A stretch of 64,000 bases of DNA from Chryseosolibacter sp964438975 (lineage in GTDB: Bacteria; Bacteroidota; Bacteroidia; Cytophagales; Cyclobacteriaceae): positions 38,423-102,422 of the forward strand of contig CAYTMU010000008.1 of the NCBI GenBank assembly GCA_964438975.1, given 5' to 3'. The notes beneath the pieces are model-generated. The model was not told where the DNA came from. It saw nothing but the letters and a program-made list of their open reading frames with translations, and searched no databases. The position numbers were made by a program, and so were the translations under genes. Below, piece after piece: positions 1 to 9,408 of this stretch (its first letter is position 1; each line of letters opens with the position of its first letter).

Positions 1-1
1 G

Positions 2-382
2 CGACTCTACGATCCATCGAGAATTACATTAAAAGCTGCGTCGACGTTCTTGCAGGAAGCTGGTAACATGAGTGTGCAGTACCTGGACTACTTCCGCACC
101 GGAGATCTGACGCCCATCGAGAAACTGAAGCCGGGGCAAGGTGAAGTGGTCAACATGAATGGTAAGCGCGTGGCGATCTACCGCGACGAGTCGGAAGACC
201 TGTATGCATTTTCTGCGATCTGTCCTCACCTGGGATGCATACTCCGCTGGAATCAGGACGAGAAATCGTTTGACTGCCCGTGTCATGGATCTCGTTTTAC
301 ATGCCGCGGTGTTGTCGTAAACGGCCCCGCGAAAGACGATCTTCAAAAACTGTATCTGAGACCAAAAGAACCTCGCGAATGA
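2..382 (+). CDS. FAD-dependent oxidoreductase with C-terminal Rieske domain (3' part only)
   Basis: The reading frame is open from base 2, so this is the last roughly 126 residues of a gene cut by the window edge. The C-terminus is a Rieske [2Fe-2S] domain: CPHLGC gives the first Cys-x-His pair and CPCHGSRF the second Cys-x-x-His pair. It ends with a short segment containing VVNGPAKDDL, the usual NGPA turn of these domains. The residues before it (YDPSRITLKAA...FLQEAGN) match the C-terminal end of the amino-acid-oxidase-like FAD domain of YhfW-type proteins, in which a Rieske cluster passes electrons to or from the flavin. The TTG at 50 and ATG at 68 are internal and are unlikely to be real starts. 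The gene converges on the next one with a single base between stop codons. Substrate unknown. Confidence 0.85.
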   Translation, partial: RLYDPSRITLKAASTFLQEAGNMSVQYLDYFRTGDLTPIEKLKPGQGEVVNMNGKRVAIYRDESEDLYAFSAICPHLGCILRWNQDEKSFDCPCHGSRFTCRGVVVNGPAKDDLQKLYLRPKEPRE

Positions 383-383
383 G

Positions 384-3300
384 CTACTTAATGAGTTGAA
401 CCCAACTCTTGCAGGTTGCGTGTCCTTCTATGGCCGCTTCATAGAAGTAAGTGCCTGCGGCAAGCCCCGTACCCGACCAATCATACTGGTAGTCGTTGGA
501 GTGGTAGACCTGCTCACCCCATCGATTGTAGATGCTAAGCGAAACACGGTGCCCAAAGCTGCCCGGAGTCAACCCGTCAGTTTGTCCAAAGCGGATCGTG
601 AAAACATCGTTATGTCCCTGCAACGCTGGCGTGATGACGTTGGGAATGAATATCTCGAATACTGGAATAGCCACTGACTTCTCAAACACGCAAAACTCAC
701 GGCGGGTGATGATGCGGACATCGAATACACCATCGCTGTCAAATGCGTGGGCAATGATATCGCTGTCGCTTACCGTACCATCCCCGAAATCAAAAAACCA
801 GGAGTCTCCACTATCGAGACTATCGGTTGCATTCCGGACACTGATCTGCGGCCTTCCTGTGCAATTGGATATCTTGGTCCATTCGAACTGAGGGTTGATC
901 GCAGGAACAACATTAACCTGCACCGTGTCTTTCCGGATACAACCATTCGCTTCCTCAAGTGTAATATAGTATGTCGCTGTATCCTGCGGAGAGATCAACG
1001 GTGTGGCTTCCCCTGATGTAAAAGAACCATCCGCGCTCCTCCACCAGTATGCCACGCCTCCGCCCGACTGCAACCGATAGGAATCGCCGAAACACATGTC
1101 GGTGTCCTCCTGAACGAAGGATCGTGCCTGATGAACGGTCACCAGCACACTCGTCTGATCCACTACCTGACAAGTACCATGATCCACGGCAGAAAGTGTA
1201 ACCATGTATTGCCCCGGACTTTTATATTGATGCGTAATGAACGCAGTATCATTGCGAACCTCAGTAGTGCCGTCACCAAAATCCCAGTAGTACAACTCCC
1301 CTCCCGTACTGAAGTTTTCAAAACCTAGGCGGTCAGGAATGCACACCACGCGAAGCCCTGGCTGATCGCGCAACTCGGAATTGGTACGCAAGCGTGCCTT
1401 CAGAGTCGAGAGGTCGAACTTGAATGCGGCGTTGTTACAATTGGGACTACGGTTTACTTGCGACCAGGCACCGGTCGTCGTAGGAAAATCAGAAGTCGGG
1501 CGATTTGCCTCATTATAGAACCGGCACCCCGAGCAAACGGAGTGATAGACGATACCACTCTTGTCAAACCTGCTGGTGCCACCATCGACGTGTGTGCTCG
1601 ACTGGTTCCCACCGAGATAGGTCGCGTAGAGACGTTCTTTCGCATCATCCGTCAACACAAGAAAATAGAAGTCAGATCCCTGCGTTGTCAGTTGGAATGC
1701 ATCAGGTGTTGTCGTCATACCCGTTGTACCGCTTTGCCAGTAACCTGCCTCGCGATTGATTCGACCACCCCACCCTGCGACGTAGAGATTATTGCAGTCG
1801 TTTACAAGGAAAGCTGTCGGGGAAATATCGGGAACACCGCGGCCAGCACCGAACACTGTCGAAAAGATCAATTCATCCAGTTCGTGGGTGAATTTCTGAA
1901 TGAACTGACCACTGTTCGGGTTATGGTAGATGCCGGGCGTGATCGGAAACGTCCCCGTCGTCTGACCGTATACATACACTTCACCGGTATCGTTGAGATC
2001 GAGAAAATATACCTGGTTGTATCCAGCAGTACCCGTAAGCGTGCCGTTCAGTATGGAAGATCCGTCAGCAGCGATCCGGGCGATCCAACCATCAACATCT
2101 CCCTTATGGCCAGTCTGGTAACTCCCGACAGTCGTGGGGAAGTTCGCACTGATAGTCCCACCTGCCGCGAAAACGCTTTCATCTGTCCCGATCTTGATAC
2201 TATAGGCAGCATCGGAAGCACTTCCTCCGATCATACCACTCCATACCATCGACGAGAGATCCGGGGACATTTTGAAGATCACTGCATCCGTCTCTCCGCC
2301 GCTGTACGTCATGCCGAACGACTGTGCAACTGGAAAGTTGGCAGATGAGGTTACGGATGAAACATAAATATTGTTTGCTTCGTCCGTAATAATATCGCCG
2401 CGTAGCTGATCTCCATAGTTTCGCGTAAGGAAACCGCCAGGGGGATTGATCCCATCGTTGCCAGATCCGCCCACGAATGTCGATCCCAGGAGCGCAGCCC
2501 CATCCATACTAAAGCGCGAGATAAACATATCACATCCGGCAGCATACGGATACCCGATCATGTTAGGTACGGCCACTCCCCCACGAAAAGTGTCCTGAAA
2601 AGCACCATCCGTTATGGGGAAGTCGGACGAGCTGGTGGTTCCCAACAGTAACAACTCGTTCGCGGCGTTGACGATGAGACTGTGCGGGGATTCGTTAGCA
2701 CTTCCCCCGAGATAGGTTGCGTGCAACAGCTGCGCGCCGGTTGAATCGTATTTGAGTATCCCGATATCGTACAATCCCGCGGTACTTTGCTGATACGCTC
2801 CCGGTGAAGCCGGAAAGCGTCCGCCGTCCACCTCGCTGGTCACGCCCGCAGAGTACAACACACCTCGCTCCCCCGGCGTCGCAGTACTGCCCCAGTTGTC
2901 AGCTGTAGACCCCGAAAACGTTGAAAAGATCAGTAAAGGGTCGATCAGTAACTCGTAGCATGCATCAAAACCCTCTGGAAATCCAAATGAAACACGGTTG
3001 CCGTCCAATTGAAAACTGCACGGCACATCCACTTGTTTTCCATCGATCCACTGCCAGGCTACTGGTTTTTTTTCAATGATATCACCAAGAGAGGTATGGA
3101 TCGCCAGATCGCCATTGTCGAGAACCAGTTCATCTGCTCCGGTGTAGATAGACGCGATGACGGCAGGGTTTGCGCCAGGCGCTACAATGAAATCATATTT
3201 CACGTGTTGATCATACGCATATACCTTGAGGTCCACCCCGGGATAAATGGATTCATACATCACGCCGGTAAAGGCATATGCTCTTTCCGCCCAGCGAGAA

Positions 3301-3665
3301 CGATCGTTTCCAAGGTAATAATTGCGATATGCATCAGAGCGCCCCCAGCCAGTTGGCCGGGCATCGGAATTTGCCCCGACGAAGTCGACAAACACGGCGT
3401 GACCGCGAATGTCACGCGTCGCATCCGACAGGCCATCAGGCTCGTGTGCCTGATGATGAATGTCTTCTAGTGTCTGATAGTCGAGAAACGTATATCGAAG
3501 CGACGTAGCCGCGACCGCCATTCTGCCTCCCGGCACATTCGCCACAAAATCAATGTCGGCGGGCCATTGGTTCCTGTTCTCGACGAATTGAACAGGAGTC
3601 TGTCCATATGTGACAACTGCCGGAAAAAGAAGAAGGCCACACGCGAACCGCCAAAAAGTGCGCAT
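384..3665 (-). CDS. Secreted T9SS type B cargo protein with beta-propeller-like repeats and PKD domains
   Basis: A 1093-residue exported protein. It has an N-terminal signal peptide (FACGLLLFPAVVTYGQ). A DUF7948-like N-terminal module starts at FVENRNQWPADIDF and runs to about residue 240. About 400 residues of SBBP-type repeats follow, recurring as 'YLGGSAN', 'FVGGSGND' and 'MIGGSASDAAYSI'. There are two PKD-like domains (YYWDFGDGTTEV and WFFDFGDGTVSD). The C-terminal type B T9SS sorting domain (gliding motility-associated/CHU_C) starts at IFIPNVITP and contains LSIYNRWGEQVY and AAGTYFYEA. Such proteins cross the outer membrane by the type IX system and are retained at the surface or released; type B cargo generally works with a PorP/SprF partner, and one is encoded at 49.7-50.7 kb. 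The cargo itself has no recognisable catalytic domain, so an adhesin or matrix role is inferred. Confidence 0.9.
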   Translation of the reverse strand: MRTFWRFACGLLLFPAVVTYGQTPVQFVENRNQWPADIDFVANVPGGRMAVAATSLRYTFLDYQTLEDIHHQAHEPDGLSDATRDIRGHAVFVDFVGANSDARPTGWGRSDAYRNYYLGNDRSRWAERAYAFTGVMYESIYPGVDLKVYAYDQHVKYDFIVAPGANPAVIASIYTGADELVLDNGDLAIHTSLGDIIEKKPVAWQWIDGKQVDVPCSFQLDGNRVSFGFPEGFDACYELLIDPLLIFSTFSGSTADNWGSTATPGERGVLYSAGVTSEVDGGRFPASPGAYQQSTAGLYDIGILKYDSTGAQLLHATYLGGSANESPHSLIVNAANELLLLGTTSSSDFPITDGAFQDTFRGGVAVPNMIGYPYAAGCDMFISRFSMDGAALLGSTFVGGSGNDGINPPGGFLTRNYGDQLRGDIITDEANNIYVSSVTSSANFPVAQSFGMTYSGGETDAVIFKMSPDLSSMVWSGMIGGSASDAAYSIKIGTDESVFAAGGTISANFPTTVGSYQTGHKGDVDGWIARIAADGSSILNGTLTGTAGYNQVYFLDLNDTGEVYVYGQTTGTFPITPGIYHNPNSGQFIQKFTHELDELIFSTVFGAGRGVPDISPTAFLVNDCNNLYVAGWGGRINREAGYWQSGTTGMTTTPDAFQLTTQGSDFYFLVLTDDAKERLYATYLGGNQSSTHVDGGTSRFDKSGIVYHSVCSGCRFYNEANRPTSDFPTTTGAWSQVNRSPNCNNAAFKFDLSTLKARLRTNSELRDQPGLRVVCIPDRLGFENFSTGGELYYWDFGDGTTEVRNDTAFITHQYKSPGQYMVTLSAVDHGTCQVVDQTSVLVTVHQARSFVQEDTDMCFGDSYRLQSGGGVAYWWRSADGSFTSGEATPLISPQDTATYYITLEEANGCIRKDTVQVNVVPAINPQFEWTKISNCTGRPQISVRNATDSLDSGDSWFFDFGDGTVSDSDIIAHAFDSDGVFDVRIITRREFCVFEKSVAIPVFEIFIPNVITPALQGHNDVFTIRFGQTDGLTPGSFGHRVSLSIYNRWGEQVYHSNDYQYDWSGTGLAAGTYFYEAAIEGHATCKSWVQLIK

Positions 3666-3739
3666 ACATATCTCCGTTATCTTAATGGCTCTGGCCTCAA
3701 GATAACAAAAAGGTGGGAATTCCGGATTATGCCTAGCTA

Positions 3740-6307
3740 TCAGGATTCCTTCCGCAGTATCTGCAACGGAGGGGTGGAAATGACTTCGCGAGAGTTATAC
3801 CATCCGATGGCAATTGTCAACAGTACAACGCCCGAAGTGATGATCAGCAGTTCAAGCCAGTCGAAAGCGAAACTGATCTCAAAAAAGAACTTTGTCAGCA
3901 AAAATCCGCCGCCGAGCGAGAGCGCCATGCCCGTCAGAGCCGAGAAGACACCCAGGTACGCGTATTCGATCAGTGTGATCCTCGTAATCTGCTTTGTTCT
4001 GGCGCCGATTGTACGCAGCAGCACATTTTCTTTGATCCGAAGAAACTTGCTATTGGTCACGGCACCAGCCAGAACGATCAACCCCGTGAGGATGCTGAAA
4101 AGCGCCAGAAACCGAATGATCCATCCAAGCTTGTCAAACATCTCGTTCACCGTTGTAAGAATTAAACGCAAGTCGAGCAACGAGACATTCGGAAATTGCA
4201 TCACCAGCGCTTGCTGAAATTTGTTTGCGAGATCCGGCTCGTCTATACGAGTCGCAGTGACCCAGATCTGAGGCGCGTGCTCCAGGACGCCCGACGGAAA
4301 TACAAAAATAAAATTCGGTGGGTCCTTGGGCCAGTCAACCTCGCGCACGCCGCCGATGAACGCCTTTAGTGGAACCCCCTGAACATCGAACACCAACGAG
4401 TCTCCTATCTTCACATCCAGGTCGTCAAGCATTCCCTCCGAAATTGTAACCCACACCGAATCGCGGGAACTTCGCTTGTGTTGCAGATCTCCCTCTATCA
4501 GCTTTTCCGAATGATGCAGACTGTCCCGATAGGTGACCCGGTACTCCCGCCGCACAGCCCAGTTAGACACATTATCGGTCGTGTCATTTCGCAATTCTTC
4601 TGCCAGACGCCCACGCAGTTCACTGATTCGGCAAGTCACTATTGGCGTCACCTGGTTAACGTCCAGGCTGTGGTCGCGCATCAACTGGATCACCCCTTCC
4701 TTCTGCGAAGGCTGAATATCGAACATGATAGTATTCGACTGATTCTCCTGACCGGTAAACTCAACCTGGCTCAGCATACTTTGCTCAACGATGTTCAACG
4801 TCGACACGATAAATGCACCGAGACCTATGGTTACCATCAGGACGCGTGTTTGATTATTCGGACGAAAGAGACTGGACAACGCATGCCTCCACAGAAACCC
4901 GGCCCGATGAGGGAAATACCTCTTGACGAGAAATAACAACACAAACGCCACAGCAGTCAGAAACGCCAGCGCCACCACAAGTCCCAGGAAGAACATCGCT
5001 CCGGTAAACAGACTGCGCGCCTGTACAGCAGCAAATGCAATCGGGAACGCGGCGATCAGAACGAACACGAGTATCCTGGATCGCGAGAAAACACGCGGCG
5101 CCGAATAGTCGGAGCGAAGGACCGTGAGCGGCGGTACAAAGCGAACCGCCATCAGCGGCAACATCGAGAACAACACCGAAACCACAGCTCCCACCGAAAA
5201 TCCCAGTAATGCCGACTTCCACGATACCGCAAAACTCATTTCAAAAGGCACCAGGTCCCGAATGAACAAGGGAATCAACTGCTGAATACCGAGTCCCAGC
5301 GCCGAGCCGATCACGCTGCCGAGCAGACCGAGCAAAAATATCTGAATGAAGAAAATATTGAATGCCTGCCACCCGCTTGACCCGATACACCGCAACACAG
5401 CGACGTCCTCGCGTTTTTCACGAGCATAAATATGCACCGAACTCGCGACGCCCATACAGCCTAGTATCACGGCTACGAAAGCGAGCAACGAGAAAAATTG
5501 GTAGATTGAATTGAACCCGCGACCCAGGCCCCGCGTCCGCTCCTCAACGGTATCGTACGAATAGCCGTGACTTCGAACAAGTGATCTGAAGCGGTCCACG
5601 ATCTGTTCCACGCGCGCTTCCGATTCGATCTTGTAATAATATTTGTAGTTTACCCTGCTGCCAAACTGAACGAGACGTGTCGAATCCAGGTCCTTCATGG
5701 CAATGTATACCGAAGGTGTAAACGTCGACATAAGTCCCCCTCCTCCAGCAATACGCGTCACTACGCCGGCAACTCTGAACACGCTATTGCCGAGACGTAG
5801 CGAGTCACCTGAACTGACTTCATATTGACTGGCCAGCGTCTCATCCAGCATGACGTATCCTCCCTGCTTTACCTTCTCGTACGTCCCTTCCGGTGATGTT
5901 TCAATTTTTCCATAGAATGGAAAATCCCCTTCAAGTGCTACCAGCCGGATCAGCCTTGATTGCTGACTGTTCACGAACAATACCATCGAAGCCATATTAA
6001 CTTCCGACGCCTGCGGGAGGTCAAGCGAATCAAACGCAGCTTGTATTTCGGAGCTATACGGCTTCTCGCCTTCCAGTACCAGATCGGCGCCAACAAGTTC
6101 GCGGGCATTTAACTCGATATCGCGCTGCAGAGAAAAATTGAGTGAATCGAGCGCGACCACGGCCGCGATCCCGGCAATCAGCGAAGCAACAAACAGAAAA
6201 AGGCGCGGAAAGTTGTGCCTCGCATCGCGCCAAGCCATACGCCAGACCCATGGATCGGTAAAAAGTGTCCTTGTCCGGCGCTTCAATCTGATGACATATT
6301 CAATCAC
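3740..6307 (-). CDS. ABC transporter permease, YbbP-like (FtsX family)
   Basis: An 855-residue inner-membrane permease with the double FtsX layout: an N-terminal membrane helix (FPRLFLFVASLIAGIAAVVAL), a large periplasmic domain, three helices around residues 265-385, further helices near 415-470, a second periplasmic domain, and a final three-helix FtsX block at the C-terminus (LALFSILTGLIVLAGAV onward). This is the arrangement of the permease described as involved in lysophospholipase L1 biosynthesis (YbbP). The start is GTG at 6307, 21 bases after the stop of the upstream ATPase gene, so the two form an operon. The ATPase gene is divergent from a TesA-like esterase, the same neighbourhood as ybbA-ybbP-tesA in proteobacteria, which supports the assignment. 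The transported substrate is unknown. Confidence 0.88.
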   Translation of the reverse strand: MIEYVIRLKRRTRTLFTDPWVWRMAWRDARHNFPRLFLFVASLIAGIAAVVALDSLNFSLQRDIELNARELVGADLVLEGEKPYSSEIQAAFDSLDLPQASEVNMASMVLFVNSQQSRLIRLVALEGDFPFYGKIETSPEGTYEKVKQGGYVMLDETLASQYEVSSGDSLRLGNSVFRVAGVVTRIAGGGGLMSTFTPSVYIAMKDLDSTRLVQFGSRVNYKYYYKIESEARVEQIVDRFRSLVRSHGYSYDTVEERTRGLGRGFNSIYQFFSLLAFVAVILGCMGVASSVHIYAREKREDVAVLRCIGSSGWQAFNIFFIQIFLLGLLGSVIGSALGLGIQQLIPLFIRDLVPFEMSFAVSWKSALLGFSVGAVVSVLFSMLPLMAVRFVPPLTVLRSDYSAPRVFSRSRILVFVLIAAFPIAFAAVQARSLFTGAMFFLGLVVALAFLTAVAFVLLFLVKRYFPHRAGFLWRHALSSLFRPNNQTRVLMVTIGLGAFIVSTLNIVEQSMLSQVEFTGQENQSNTIMFDIQPSQKEGVIQLMRDHSLDVNQVTPIVTCRISELRGRLAEELRNDTTDNVSNWAVRREYRVTYRDSLHHSEKLIEGDLQHKRSSRDSVWVTISEGMLDDLDVKIGDSLVFDVQGVPLKAFIGGVREVDWPKDPPNFIFVFPSGVLEHAPQIWVTATRIDEPDLANKFQQALVMQFPNVSLLDLRLILTTVNEMFDKLGWIIRFLALFSILTGLIVLAGAVTNSKFLRIKENVLLRTIGARTKQITRITLIEYAYLGVFSALTGMALSLGGGFLLTKFFFEISFAFDWLELLIITSGVVLLTIAIGWYNSREVISTPPLQILRKES

Positions 6308-6328
6308 GCTACACGGGTTTGGCTCAAC

Positions 6329-7051
6329 TTACTGGTCGCTCACCGACAGCCGGCTTTGCATTTTCAATGGTTGATTGATCTCCTCTACGATCTTACCTCC
6401 TTTCATCTTGAGAATGCGCCGGGTCAACTGAGCCAGTTCCAGATTGTGTGTCACCAGCACCAGAGTCGTTCCCTGTTCCTTGTTCATACCAAAGAGCAGT
6501 TGCTTCACATGGTCCGCATTCTCCTCGTCGAGATTGCCCGTTGGTTCGTCCGCAAAAAGTATCCTGGGATTTGTAATAAAGGCCCGCGCCATCGCCACCC
6601 GTTGTTGCTCACCTCCCGACAGTTGGGTCGGATAATGATGCGTCCGATCCCCCAATCCAACACGCGCCAGTAGTTCTCGCGCTTTCGGCTCAACGTTTCG
6701 TTCACCGCGAAGCTCCAGCGGCACCATGACGTTCTCCAGGGCGGTCAACGTCGCAAGGAGCTGAAAATTCTGGAAGACAAATCCAACATACTGGTTTCGT
6801 ATGTATGCCCGGTCGTCTTCACTCATGGCGTTGAGCTGGAAACCCATCAACGAGATCGTTCCGGAAGAAGGAGTGTCGAGGCCGGCGCACAGCCCCAGGA
6901 GCGTCGTCTTCCCGCTGCCGGACGGCCCGATAATCGACATGGAATCACCCGGTTCTACGGAGAATGATATATTGTCAAGTACAGTCAGGTCATTTCCGGC
7001 TGATCGGTAAGTTTTTGTCAGTTTCTCAGCCTGAAGTACAAGTTGTGACAT
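6329..7051 (-). CDS. ABC transporter ATP-binding protein, YbbA/LolD-like
   Basis: A 240-residue ATPase with every ABC motif: Walker A GPSGSGKTT, Q-loop at FVFQNFQLL, signature LSGGEQQRVA, Walker B ILFADEPTGN and the switch His in LVTHN. It belongs to the MacB/LolD/YbbA group that works with FtsX-type permeases and energises lipid or lipoprotein handling rather than classical import. The ATG at 7051 (MSQLVLQAEKL) was chosen because the frame upstream of it (to 7123) encodes an unrelated Cys/Tyr-rich stretch and runs into the divergent gene's promoter region. It is the first gene of an operon with the permease that follows. Confidence 0.93.
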   Translation of the reverse strand: MSQLVLQAEKLTKTYRSAGNDLTVLDNISFSVEPGDSMSIIGPSGSGKTTLLGLCAGLDTPSSGTISLMGFQLNAMSEDDRAYIRNQYVGFVFQNFQLLATLTALENVMVPLELRGERNVEPKARELLARVGLGDRTHHYPTQLSGGEQQRVAMARAFITNPRILFADEPTGNLDEENADHVKQLLFGMNKEQGTTLVLVTHNLELAQLTRRILKMKGGKIVEEINQPLKMQSRLSVSDQ

Positions 7052-7137
7052 GGTTTTTGCTTTGAAGCGGAATAAATAGTAAGCGCAATAAGCGAAAATT
7101 GTGCAGTTTACGTCAGAAGTCAAACGGAATTATTTAC

Positions 7138-7746
7138 ATGGTCGCAAAAACCGCTCTGATTATTGTATTGGCATTATTGATGCAAACCTCGGTAAATCCC
7201 AAAGTCATCTTATTCTTCGGAGACAGTCTCACAGCAGGCTACGGACTAGCGCCGGAACAAGCGTTCCCCGCGCTCGTTGAAAGCCACTGCGCCAGCAACG
7301 AAAAATCTTGTAAGGCGATCAATGCCGGTTTGAGCGGAGAAACGTCTGCGGGCGGATTGTCTCGTATTGACTGGGTACTACGGCAGCCGGTTGATGTTTT
7401 TGTGCTGGAACTAGGCGCAAACGATGGCCTGCGTGGCTTGCCCGTCGACCAAACGGAAAAGAATCTTCAGGCGATCATCGACAAGGTGAAAGCGAAATAT
7501 CCCCGTGCAAAGATCGTGATCGCAGGAATGATGGTGCCGCCAAACATGGGTCCGGAGTACAGCAGCCAATTTCAAAAAATATTTCCAGCGCTCGCAAAAA
7601 AGAACAACGCAACACTTATACCGTTTCTGCTCGAAGGCGTGGCCGGCCTGGAGAAACTCAACCTGGGTGATGGCATACACCCCAACGCGGAAGGTCATAA
7701 GATCGTCGCGAGAAATGTCTTCGACGCGATCAAGGGATTGTTGTAG
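7138..7746 (+). CDS. TesA-like arylesterase / lysophospholipase L1 (SGNH hydrolase)
   Basis: A 202-residue periplasmic SGNH hydrolase. The four conserved blocks are present: GDSLTAGYG with the nucleophile Ser, GLSGETSAGG with the oxyanion Gly, GANDGLRG with the oxyanion Asn, and DGIHPNAEGH with the Asp-x-x-His catalytic pair. A short hydrophobic leader (ALIIVLALLMQTSV) precedes the first block. The ATG at 7138 fits the leader best; the earlier frame from 7099 would add polar residues before it. The gene is divergent from the YbbA/YbbP-like transporter genes with 86 bases between starts, as in many bacteria. The TesA family hydrolyses acyl-CoA, aryl esters and lysophospholipids; the natural substrate here cannot be told from sequence. 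Confidence 0.92.
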   Translation: MVAKTALIIVLALLMQTSVNPKVILFFGDSLTAGYGLAPEQAFPALVESHCASNEKSCKAINAGLSGETSAGGLSRIDWVLRQPVDVFVLELGANDGLRGLPVDQTEKNLQAIIDKVKAKYPRAKIVIAGMMVPPNMGPEYSSQFQKIFPALAKKNNATLIPFLLEGVAGLEKLNLGDGIHPNAEGHKIVARNVFDAIKGLL

Positions 7747-7748
7747 GC

Positions 7749-7810
7749 GTGAGACGTGAGTGGTGAGTAGTGAGTAGTGAGTGGTGAGTAGTGAGTAGTG
7801 AGTAGTGGGG
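7749..7810. repeat. Heptanucleotide tandem array, GTGAGTA/G units (left arm of inverted pair)
   Basis: Eight 7-base units based on GTGAGTA (variants GTGAGTG and GTGAGAC) run directly after the esterase stop codon and end in GTGGGG. The array is the reverse complement of the one at 7953-7994. Four consecutive units can pair without mismatch, giving a potential stem of about 28 bases or more across a 142-base loop between two converging genes. Confidence 0.9.
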
Positions 7811-7952
7811 CTAATTTCTGAATACTTCTCCTGAAATAGATATTCCGTGTAAATGGATCTTAAGCGGAATGCCCTTAACTTAATGACGTGGACTTACAAC
7901 TCGCACACTACACACCAGAAACAAAGAGATAACCTTAGAATCAGCACGAACC

Positions 7953-7994
7953 CACTCACTACTCACTACTCACTACTCACCACTCACCACTCAC
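7953..7994. repeat. Heptanucleotide tandem array, TACTCAC/CACTCAC units (right arm of inverted pair)
   Basis: Six 7-base units (three TACTCAC flanked by CACTCAC units) lie 13 bases beyond the stop codon of the minus-strand permease gene. They are complementary to the array at 7749-7810. Between the arms (7811-7952) I see no gene. A transcript from either side could fold into a long hairpin, so the pair may end transcription in both directions, but it lacks a typical U-tract. Confidence 0.9.
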
Positions 7995-8007
7995 GAAAAC
8001 CCATGGA

Positions 8008-9243
8008 CTATTCAAACCTGAGCGCCTCGATCGGGTCGAGTTTGGATGCCTTATGGGCCGGGTAATACCCAGAAAGAAGACCGACGACGACACAGACCAC
8101 CATCCCCAGCAACATTTCCTCCCAGGGAATGACGAATACCTCGATGCTCATGAGCCGGGACAGGAGATTGCCGGTGAGTATCCCAAGCACGATCCCTGAA
8201 ACACCTCCCAGGAGACAGACGACGATTGCCTCTACCACGAATTGTTGCCGGATCCGCATGCGCGTCGCACCGAGTGCCTTCCTGATACCGATCTCGCGCG
8301 TTCGTTCAGTGACCGACACCAGCATGATGTTCATCAGCGCAATCGACGCTCCGAGCAACGTGATGAAACCAATTCCAAAACCTGCCAATCGCAACCCCGA
8401 CGTGATGCTCTCCAAGCGCTGTCCGAGTGTTTCACTTTTCTCGAGCAGGAATGAATCCTCGCGACCCACTTCATCGCCGCGGATTTTTCGCATCAATGCA
8501 ACCGCCTCGCCCATCGCAAAATCCAACTGAGTTGGATCTGAAATTCCGACCGTTAACCGGTACCACAATCCCCTCCCCTGCGCCAGCTGGTTCGCCTTCA
8601 CAATGGGGACGCAAACCATATTATCAAAATTGTTCTCCGCAAGCATTCCTTTTTCCTTGAGTTTGCCGATCACTTTGAACTTTGATCCATAGAGAATGAT
8701 CTCTTCGCCGACCGGATTCGTGCCGGCATCAAACAATGCTGTGTAGATCTTATGCCCGATGACGGCCACTTGACTTCCATACTGGATTTCCAGGGTCGAA
8801 AACGCGCGACCATAGTCCATCTCCAGCGCATTCAATGAAAAGAACTTATCATTCGTTCCGGTGACAAGCGCGTTTGGATTGGTCTTCTTCGAAAAACGTT
8901 TTATTTCAGCGATGCCCGATACGTTCGCGTTCAGCGATATGGAACTCGGCACCTCATATTGATTGATAAACCTGAACGCCTCCGCCATCGTCAAACGGGG
9001 ATACCGCTTTTCCACAACTCCTTGAACGTTCGTGCCTCGATTCGTCCTTGACGTCAATTCAAATGTATTGGCGCCAAGCGACGACAGGCTTTCCTGGACC
9101 GAATACTCGATCCCATTAACCGTTGTCAACATACCCACCAGCGCCGTTATTCCGATAGCGACAATCAGCGCGGTAAGAACCGAGCGCAACAGGTTTGCGC
9201 GAATGGCACGCAAACCCTCTCTTACATTCTCGAAAAGATCCAT
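8008..9243 (-). CDS. ABC transporter permease, MacB-type (FtsX family)
   Basis: A 411-residue single-FtsX permease: an amphipathic start (FENVREGLRAIRANLLRSVL), a first membrane helix (TALIVAIGITALVGML), a MacB-like periplasmic domain (about residues 45-270) and three C-terminal helices including GIGFITLLGASIALMNIML, followed by the cytosolic TRTREIGIRKALGATRMRIR motif typical of MacB, and ending near YPAHKASKLDPIEALRFE. These conserved C-terminal motifs are complete. No ATPase or membrane-fusion gene is adjacent; the nearest ATPase (6329-7051) already has its own permease, so the partner may lie elsewhere. Probable role: tripartite export or envelope lipoprotein/peptide handling. Confidence 0.9.
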   Translation of the reverse strand: MDLFENVREGLRAIRANLLRSVLTALIVAIGITALVGMLTTVNGIEYSVQESLSSLGANTFELTSRTNRGTNVQGVVEKRYPRLTMAEAFRFINQYEVPSSISLNANVSGIAEIKRFSKKTNPNALVTGTNDKFFSLNALEMDYGRAFSTLEIQYGSQVAVIGHKIYTALFDAGTNPVGEEIILYGSKFKVIGKLKEKGMLAENNFDNMVCVPIVKANQLAQGRGLWYRLTVGISDPTQLDFAMGEAVALMRKIRGDEVGREDSFLLEKSETLGQRLESITSGLRLAGFGIGFITLLGASIALMNIMLVSVTERTREIGIRKALGATRMRIRQQFVVEAIVVCLLGGVSGIVLGILTGNLLSRLMSIEVFVIPWEEMLLGMVVCVVVGLLSGYYPAHKASKLDPIEALRFE

Positions 9244-9408
9244 ACTGCTTAGCGATGATGAAGTATACGGGATACGTTAAAAAACAGCGGTAATTTATTA
9301 CAGTTTGGCGCCATTTTTTTACAAATGATCCAAGAATAACCCTCCCCGTTCGCAAATGAACGCAGGGATGGGTAAATTTGAGGGCTGGACATTCTCGAAT
9401 TCTATCAC

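Noticed and set aside
1458..2348. 296-codon open frame on the plus strand inside the T9SS cargo gene
   Set aside because: It is antisense to a clearly coding gene; its translation is rich in Arg, Cys and His, with no recognisable domain.
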